Shown in pieces: positions 6,831 through 11,590 of a DNA stretch of 11,590 nt. The notes below the pieces were generated by a model. That model had not been told where the DNA came from, did no database searches, and was given only the letters and a program-made list of their open reading frames with translations. The first letter of the stretch is position 1. Every line of letters begins with the position of its first letter. The position numbers and the translations under genes are program-made. The stretch is from an uncultured Alistipes sp. (lineage in GTDB: Bacteria > Bacteroidota > Bacteroidia > Bacteroidales > Rikenellaceae): positions 1 to 11,590 of the forward strand of contig UROX01000076.1 in assembly GCA_900549685.1 (NCBI GenBank), in the 5' to 3' direction.

Positions 6831-7442
6831 TCAGGCTGCTGCGGTATTCCGCGTCGCGTAATCTTTTTTGACTTCTTCGTAGAACGCGGCGTAGGACGTA
6901 TACATGTAAGGATACAGCCAGATGAGGCCGATACCGAGCGTGAGAACGGCCAGAAGAGCCCATCCGATGAAACTCAGGTTCAGCAGGAAGTAGTCCATCT
7001 TGTGGCCTTCCATCATTTTCATGCTCTGGCAGATGGCCTGCTCGCCGGTCATGTCCGGATTCTCACGCAAGATGAACGGCATCATGGCGTAAGAGATGCT
7101 TTTGATGATGCCCGGCACGATGAGCAGCATTGTCCACAGGACGGTATAAACGGTTTGGAGCAGGAAGCCGATCAGGTAGCGGACATAATCGCGGAACGGT
7201 TCGAACAGTTTGTTGAGGTCTACCTTTCCCTCTTTGAGCAGGTCCCAGCACACGAAGAGGAGACCTGCCGCGAAAAATACTCCGATGAACAGGGCAGGAA
7301 CGACGGGGATGAGCTGGCTCAGTCCGACCGTTGCGCCGTAAAGCAAAAGAAACACCAATCCGGCGATAGCGGCCGGTTTCCAGTTACCCTGCAGGGCAGC
7401 CAGAGCCCGTTCTTTGAAAATACGAGGTCTGAAATTTTCCAT
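6831..7442 (-). CDS. DUF975-family integral membrane protein
   Basis: This 203-residue protein belongs to the uncharacterised DUF975 family of small integral membrane proteins. The match is seen in the order of conserved segments: an N-terminal amphipathic MENFRPRIFKERAL, then IVPGIIKSISYAMMPFIL at 108-125, ENPDMTGEQAICQS at 127-140, MKMMEGHKMDYFLLNLSFIGW at 141-161 and LTLGIGLIWLYPYM at 167-180, closing with an aromatic YTSYAAFYEEV. Four or so membrane segments are visible near 22-44, 46-66, 90-113 and 151-180. The C-terminal tail is short and polar. Family function is unknown, and neighbours give no clue, as the gene stands alone with its own promoter and terminator. The ATG at 7442 is chosen because it is the first in frame, gives the family N-terminus, and lies about 30 bases from a good promoter. 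Confidence 0.87.
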   Translation of the reverse strand: MENFRPRIFKERALAALQGNWKPAAIAGLVFLLLYGATVGLSQLIPVVPALFIGVFFAAGLLFVCWDLLKEGKVDLNKLFEPFRDYVRYLIGFLLQTVYTVLWTMLLIVPGIIKSISYAMMPFILRENPDMTGEQAICQSMKMMEGHKMDYFLLNLSFIGWALLAVLTLGIGLIWLYPYMYTSYAAFYEEVKKDYATRNTAAA

Positions 7443-7472
7443 GAATGTAAATTTTAATTTGGTTTCGGACCG

Positions 7473-7504
7473 CTAAAATACAGTTTAATTTCGCTATGTG
7501 CAAA
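7473..7504 (-). promoter_or_regulatory. Bacteroidota-type promoter of the DUF975 gene
   Basis: On the minus strand a TTTG -33 box (7501-7504) is followed after exactly 20 bases by TATTTTAG (7473-7480), which differs from the -7 consensus TAnnTTTG at one base. Spacing and position, about 30 bases before the ATG at 7442, fit Bacteroidota sigma-70-type promoters. The leader is A/T-rich (AAATTAAAATTTACATTC), a usual feature of good translation starts in this group. It is the best two-box promoter in the window. Confidence 0.55.
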
Positions 7505-7845
7505 ACCGAAACGGGAGATAGACGGAACTTTCGTTGCGACAGGGGGAATAGACAGTTGTTTTTCGGATTCTTTCTCCCGAATCATCGTTTCGGGGTGATA
7601 ACCCTTGCGTGCGGATTCGTCGGAACGGTTGCGCGGGGGAGCGAATGTCGGGCCGAACTTTTGCCGGGACGGTTTTCGGACGGCGGGACATCGGAGTGTG
7701 GGAGGGAGGGGCGGTCTCTTTTCTTTCTCGTCGAAATTCGGCGGTGGAAAAGACGAGGGGAGGCTTTGTCGGAAAAGAGCGCTCTGTCGGCGATGTCGGA
7801 CGTATGGCGACGAAACGGTGTCGTTGTCGGAATGGAGAAGGGGCG
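7505..7845. other. G-rich gap between the DUF975 gene and the mnmA terminator
   Basis: I see no gene in this stretch. Several overlapping open frames run through it on both strands (about 7494-8007), but all are rich in Arg, Gly, Ser and Pro, none resembles a family, and the longer ones pass through the mnmA terminator into mnmA. On the plus strand 7681-7860 has 74 G and 33 C by my count, the same skew as in 6481-6720. No repeat array or RNA gene is recognised. Confidence 0.55.
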
Positions 7846-7876
7846 AAGAAAAAGCCGGCCGTCGGAACGGTCGGCT
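7846..7876 (-). terminator. Intrinsic terminator of mnmA
   Basis: On the minus strand AGCCGACCG and CGGCCGGCT form a 9-position stem with one internal A-C mismatch around a six-base loop (TTCCGA), followed directly by TTTTTCTTC. It lies 50 to 80 bases after the mnmA stop codon at 7926. Stem, GC content and U-rich tail together make a Rho-independent terminator likely. Confidence 0.75.
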
Positions 7877-7925
7877 GTAAAAAGGCGAGTCGCGGCATGC
7901 GGCCCGATCGGTTCTGTCGCGGGAA

Positions 7926-9098
7926 TCAGCGGTCGATGACGCCCGATCCGACCAGCTCTTCGCCGTCGTACCATGCGGCGAACTGTCCGGCCGTCACGCC
8001 GCGCTGAGGCTCGTCGAAGACGATGTATCCGCCTTCGGGCGTAACGTGGAGCGTACCGCCCTGCAACGGCTGCCGGTAGCGTATCCGCATGCTGAACCGG
8101 GCGCTCGTCCCCGCGGGCAGTTGCCGGTCGGGCCGTATCCAGTGCATCTCCTCGGGCCGGATGTGCAGCGCTTTGCGGTAGAGGCCGGGATGGTCCTGTC
8201 CCTGTCCCACGTAGAGGATGTTGCGTTCCACGTCGGTGGCGATGACGAACAGCGGTTCGGGTTTGCCGCCCACGTTGAGGCCCTTGCGCTGGCCGATTGT
8301 GAAGAAGTGCGCGCCGCGGTGGCGTCCGACCTTCGTGCCGTCCGATTCGTCATAGACGAAGGGGGCGGACAGTTCTTCGAGCGTGCCGTCCGGCGTCCGT
8401 TCGCGGTAGCCGGGCCATGAGGCGGGAATCTCCACGATGTCTCCGTCCCGGGCGGCGAGCTGCTGTTGCAGAAAGACGGGCAGATCGACCTTGCCTACGA
8501 AACAGATGCCCTGCGAATCCTTGCGCTCGGCCGTGGCCAGATGCTGTTCGGCGGCGATGCGCCTGACTTCGGGTTTGAGCAGGTCGCCGATAGGGAACAG
8601 CGCCCGTGAGAGCTGTTGCTGGGTGAGCTGGCAGAGAAAATAGCTCTGGTCTTTGTTGGGGTCGCTGCCGGCGAGCAGACGATGGACGGTGCCGCTCTCC
8701 GTCTCGATGTCCTCGCGGCGGCAGTAGTGTCCCGTGGCCACGCAGTCGGCGCCCAGTTCGAGCGCCGTTTTCAGAAAGGCGTCGAACTTGATTTCGCGGT
8801 TGCACAGTACGTCCGGATTGGGCGTGCGTCCGCGTCCGTACTCGGCGAACATATAGTCTACGACCCGTTCGCGGTACTGCTCGCTCAGATCGACCATATG
8901 GAAAGGGATGTCGAGCCGTTTGGCCACCAGTTCGGCGAACATGTGGTCGTCGTACCACGGGCAGTCGCCTTCCAGCGTGCCGGTCGTGTCTTTCCAGTTG
9001 CGCATGAACAGGCCGATCACTTCGTGTCCCTGCTGCTTGAGCAGGTAGGCGGCCACACTCGAATCGACGCCTCCGGAGAGGCCTACGACTACTTTCAT
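7926..9098 (-). CDS. mnmA: tRNA-specific 2-thiouridylase MnmA
   Basis: MnmA is a cytoplasmic enzyme that uses ATP and a persulfide relay to put sulfur on C2 of the wobble uridine U34 of tRNA-Lys, tRNA-Glu and tRNA-Gln. The 390-residue protein has the PP-loop SGGVDSS at 8-14, the tRNA-contact segment MFAEYGRGRTPNPDVLCNREIKF at about 83-105 with catalytic Cys99, GHYCRR at 123-128, and DSQGICFVG at 194-202 with the second catalytic Cys199. The C-terminal domains follow, with GAHFFTIGQRKGLNVGG at 262-278. It carries an extra loop of about 25 residues (about 225-257) compared with E. coli, as other Bacteroidota MnmA do. I choose the ATG at 9098 rather than an in-frame one at 9146, because it gives the family N-terminus MKVVVGLSGG and the upstream codon lies inside the lon terminator hairpin. 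It is a single-gene unit between two terminators; no clear promoter box was found. Confidence 0.96.
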   Translation of the reverse strand: MKVVVGLSGGVDSSVAAYLLKQQGHEVIGLFMRNWKDTTGTLEGDCPWYDDHMFAELVAKRLDIPFHMVDLSEQYRERVVDYMFAEYGRGRTPNPDVLCNREIKFDAFLKTALELGADCVATGHYCRREDIETESGTVHRLLAGSDPNKDQSYFLCQLTQQQLSRALFPIGDLLKPEVRRIAAEQHLATAERKDSQGICFVGKVDLPVFLQQQLAARDGDIVEIPASWPGYRERTPDGTLEELSAPFVYDESDGTKVGRHRGAHFFTIGQRKGLNVGGKPEPLFVIATDVERNILYVGQGQDHPGLYRKALHIRPEEMHWIRPDRQLPAGTSARFSMRIRYRQPLQGGTLHVTPEGGYIVFDEPQRGVTAGQFAAWYDGEELVGSGVIDR

Positions 9099-9137
9099 TT
9101 TCGTTCGGGTTATGTTGTGATACGGTATTCCGTTACG

Positions 9138-9171
9138 AAAAGGCACGGCATGCGCTGCTGCATGCCATGCC
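9138..9171 (-). terminator. Intrinsic terminator of lon
   Basis: On the minus strand GGCATGGCATGC and GCATGCCGTGCC pair over all 12 positions with one G-U pair, around a six-base loop (AGCAGC), and are followed by TTTTCG. The hairpin starts 27 bases after the lon stop codon. It separates lon from mnmA, which must therefore start from a promoter in the roughly 40 bases between this site and 9098, or depend on readthrough. Confidence 0.85.
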
Positions 9172-9197
9172 TGTCCGTGCGGTGCCGGTCGTCCGGC

Positions 9198-11590
9198 TTA
9201 TCGGTCCATGGCCAGCCGCAGCACGTCGTCGTTGGTGCGGACGTAACTGAACGAAAGGCCTTCGAGGTATTCGGCTTTGATCTCGGCGATGTCCTTGCGG
9301 TTGTCTTCGCTGAGAATGATTTCGCGGATGCCGGCGCGTTTGGCGGCCAGAATCTTCTCCTTGATGCCACCCACGGGCATGACGCGGCCCCGGAGCGTGG
9401 TCTCGCCCGTCATGGCGATCCGCTCGCGGACCGGACGTCCCGTGAACGTCGAGACGAGCGACGTGACCATCGTGATGCCTGCACTGGGGCCGTCCTTCGG
9501 GATGGCGCCTTCGGGCACGTGGATGTTGATGTCGAACTTCTCGAACTTCTCGCGGTCGATGCCCAGCTCTTCGCCGTGGGCCTTGACCCACTCCAGGGCG
9601 ATCGTGGCCGACTCTTTCATCACGTCGCCCAGGTTGCCCGTCAGCGTCAGGACGCCTTTGCCCGGCGTGAGGATCGACTCGATGTAGAGGATGTCGCCGC
9701 CCACTTCGGTCCATGCCAGTCCGGTCACGACGCCCACCATGCCGGCGATTTCGTAGACTTCGTTCTGGAAACGCGGCACGCCGAGGATTTTTTCGACGTC
9801 TTCGGTCGTGATTTCGGGCTGGAATTCCTCTTCGAAGCCGATGTTCTTGGCCCGGGTGCGGACGATCTTGGCGATGTGCTTGTCGAGCGTCCGGACGCCC
9901 GATTCGCGGGTGTATTCGGCGATGATCTTTTCGATCGTCTTCGGGGCGATTTTCAACTGTTTGGCCGACACGCCGTGCGCTTCGAGTTGCTTGGGAAGCA
10001 GATGCTTGCGGGCGATCTGCACTTTATCCTCGAGGATATAGCCGGGGATGTTTATCATCTCCATACGGTCCCTGAGCGCGGGATTGATGTTGGCGATGTT
10101 GTTGGCCGTGGCGATGAACAACACCTTCGAGAGGTCGTATTCGGCGTCGAGGTAGTTGTCGTGGAACGTCGTGTTCTGTTCCGGGTCGAGCACTTCGAGC
10201 AGCGCCGAGGAGGGGTCGCCGTGGTTGCTGACCGTCACCTTGTCGATCTCGTCGAGGATGATGACCGGGTTGGACGATCCGGCCCGTTTGATGGTCTGGA
10301 TGATCCGGCCCGGCATGGCGCCGATGTAGGTCTTGCGGTGTCCGCGGATTTCGGCTTCGTCGTGCAACCCGCCCAGCGAGATGCGGCCGAACTTGCGTTT
10401 GAGCGCTCCGGCCACCGATTTGCCGAGCGAGGTCTTGCCGACGCCCGGAGGGCCGTACAGGCACAGAATGGGCGATTTGAGGTCGCCTTTGAGTTTCAGC
10501 ACGGCCAGGTGTTCCAGTATACGGTCCTTGACTTCGTCCAGCCCGAAGTGGTCGTTGTCGAGCCGCTTCTTGGCGTGTTTCAGGTCGAGATTGTCTTTCG
10601 TATACGTTTCCCACGGCAGGTCGAGCATCAGTTGCAGGTAGTTGAGCTGCACCGAGTATTCGGCTACGGCCGGGTTCATCCGTTCGAGTTTCGAAAGCTC
10701 CTTGAAGAACAGCTCGCGGATCTCGGGTTTCCATTTCTTCTTTTCGGCCCGGTCGTGCAGTTCGTCGATATCGCGGTCGGCCGGATCGCCGCCCAGCTCG
10801 TCCTGGATCGTGCGGATCTGCTGCTGGAGGAAATATTCCCGCTGCTGCTGGTCGATGTCCTGCTTGACCTTGCTCTGGATGTCGTTCTTGAGTTCGGCCA
10901 GTTGCTGTTCGCGCACGAGGATTTCGAGCAGACGGCGGGCGCGGGCCAGCAGGCCCGGCGCTTCGAGCAGCCGCTGCCGGTCGCTGTCGGGCAGGTCGAG
11001 GTTCGAGCAGATGAAGTTGATGATGCCCCGTTTGTTGTCGATGTTCTTGATGGCGAACGACGCTTCTTTGGGCATCTGCGGCGATATGTTGATGATGTTC
11101 AGCGCCACATCTTTGATCGACTCGACCAGCGCCTCGAACTCGATGTTGCCCTGATCGGGCGTCGAGTCCTTGAGCGCCGAGACCGAGGCCTTGAAGTAGG
11201 GTTCCGAAACGACGAAGTCGGTGACTTCGATCTTCTCGAGTCCGTGCAGGATCACCGTCAGGTTGCCGTTGGGCATTTCGAGGACTTTGAGAATCCGCGC
11301 CGCCGTACCGATGCGGTACAGGTCGCCCGGACCGGGCTGTTCCACCTCGGGTTCCTTCTGCAACACGGCGCCCAGCATGCTGCCGGCGTTTTCGACTTCG
11401 CGTACCAGTTTCATCGACTTTTCGCGGCCCACGGTGATCGGGGTGATCGAACCGGGGAACAGTACCGAGCTGCGCAGCGTGAGGATGGGCAGGATCGGCG
11501 GAATCTCCACCTTCTCGTCCGCATCCAACTCGCCGCTCCACCAACGCAGAAAGAGGTTGAAAGCAAAAAGCAAGCCTGCATACAACGCAT
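9198..11590 (-). CDS. lon: ATP-dependent protease Lon (5' end at or beyond the window edge)
   Basis: Lon is a cytoplasmic hexameric AAA+ serine protease that unfolds and degrades misfolded and regulatory proteins. About 795 residues are visible (numbered from the TTG at 11585). The N-terminal substrate domain covers about 29-225, beginning PPILPILTLRSSVLFPG, followed by a coiled-coil-rich part (about 225-300). The AAA+ domain has Walker A GPPGVGKTS at 378-386, Walker B VIILDEID at 441-448 and the arginine-finger region ALRDRME at 503-509. The protease domain has the Ser701-Lys744 dyad, in PKDGPSAG and GGIKEK; the spacing of 43 residues equals that of E. coli Lon (Ser679, Lys722). All active residues are present. 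No in-frame ATG exists before the N-domain; TTG codons at 11585 and 11528 are possible starts, but the frame stays open to the edge, so I treat it as 5' partial. The residues before the N-domain are oddly hydrophobic. Confidence 0.96.
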   Translation of the reverse strand, partial: ALYAGLLFAFNLFLRWWSGELDADEKVEIPPILPILTLRSSVLFPGSITPITVGREKSMKLVREVENAGSMLGAVLQKEPEVEQPGPGDLYRIGTAARILKVLEMPNGNLTVILHGLEKIEVTDFVVSEPYFKASVSALKDSTPDQGNIEFEALVESIKDVALNIINISPQMPKEASFAIKNIDNKRGIINFICSNLDLPDSDRQRLLEAPGLLARARRLLEILVREQQLAELKNDIQSKVKQDIDQQQREYFLQQQIRTIQDELGGDPADRDIDELHDRAEKKKWKPEIRELFFKELSKLERMNPAVAEYSVQLNYLQLMLDLPWETYTKDNLDLKHAKKRLDNDHFGLDEVKDRILEHLAVLKLKGDLKSPILCLYGPPGVGKTSLGKSVAGALKRKFGRISLGGLHDEAEIRGHRKTYIGAMPGRIIQTIKRAGSSNPVIILDEIDKVTVSNHGDPSSALLEVLDPEQNTTFHDNYLDAEYDLSKVLFIATANNIANINPALRDRMEMINIPGYILEDKVQIARKHLLPKQLEAHGVSAKQLKIAPKTIEKIIAEYTRESGVRTLDKHIAKIVRTRAKNIGFEEEFQPEITTEDVEKILGVPRFQNEVYEIAGMVGVVTGLAWTEVGGDILYIESILTPGKGVLTLTGNLGDVMKESATIALEWVKAHGEELGIDREKFEKFDINIHVPEGAIPKDGPSAGITMVTSLVSTFTGRPVRERIAMTGETTLRGRVMPVGGIKEKILAAKRAGIREIILSEDNRKDIAEIKAEYLEGLSFSYVRTNDDVLRLAMDR

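Noticed and set aside
6377..6871. 164-codon plus-strand open frame between the repressor and DUF975 genes
   Set aside because: It reads through a strong terminator hairpin and into the antisense of the DUF975 gene, and the protein looks random.
7494..8007. Several overlapping open frames of 90 to 147 codons in the gap before mnmA
   Set aside because: They overlap each other on both strands, are rich in Arg, Gly and Ser, and run through the mnmA terminator; none is better than the others.
9099..9146. Longer start for MnmA at 9146 (16 more residues)
   Set aside because: That start codon lies inside the lon terminator hairpin, and the family N-terminus begins at the ATG at 9098.
10024..11544. 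506-codon minus-strand open frame over lon
   Set aside because: It is a shifted frame of lon, without family motifs.
1..11590. Search for CRISPR arrays, tRNAs, rRNA, insertion sequences, integrases, toxin-antitoxin pairs and phage genes
   Set aside because: No regularly spaced repeats, cloverleaf-like segments, transposase or integrase motifs, or paired small genes were seen by eye; the window reads as ordinary core chromosome.

Overview
The window looks like a stretch of core chromosome from a Bacteroidota species with a fairly GC-rich genome, most like the Rikenellaceae/Alistipes group. The reasons are the Bacteroidota-type -7 promoter elements (TAnnTTTG) in front of several genes, weak or absent Shine-Dalgarno sequences, and the protein types (CLC-CBS protein with GGSVGxEAP, two-domain DUF975-like protein, Lon and MnmA of the Bacteroidota form). 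Genus is an inference; no rRNA or tRNA is present to settle it.

Layout from left to right: a 727-base stretch without a convincing gene; an MsbA-like ABC exporter on the minus strand (728-2557); a compact divergent promoter region; trpS (2692-3693) and a CLC chloride channel/transporter with two CBS domains (3792-5579) on the plus strand, separated by a strong hairpin; a 359-base gap; an orphan BlaI/MecI-family repressor on the minus strand (5939-6337) with a candidate operator over its own promoter; a G-rich gap closed by a clear hairpin terminator (about 6741-6775); a DUF975-family membrane protein (6831-7442, minus) with a good Bacteroidota promoter; another G-rich gap; mnmA (7926-9098, minus) with its own terminator; and lon (minus), whose start lies at or beyond the right edge.

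The genes do not form one pathway. They are housekeeping functions (tryptophanyl-tRNA charging, tRNA wobble thiolation, protein quality control), transport (ABC exporter, CLC) and one regulator. Most are monocistronic units bounded by their own promoter or terminator; only trpS-clc could be co-transcribed.

I found no mobile element, CRISPR array, tRNA, rRNA, defence or biosynthetic system. The points most worth a second look are the CLC protein, whose usual proton-glutamate and selectivity-filter positions are substituted, the BlaI repressor without a BlaR1/M56 partner, and the long non-coding gaps with a strong G-over-C skew.
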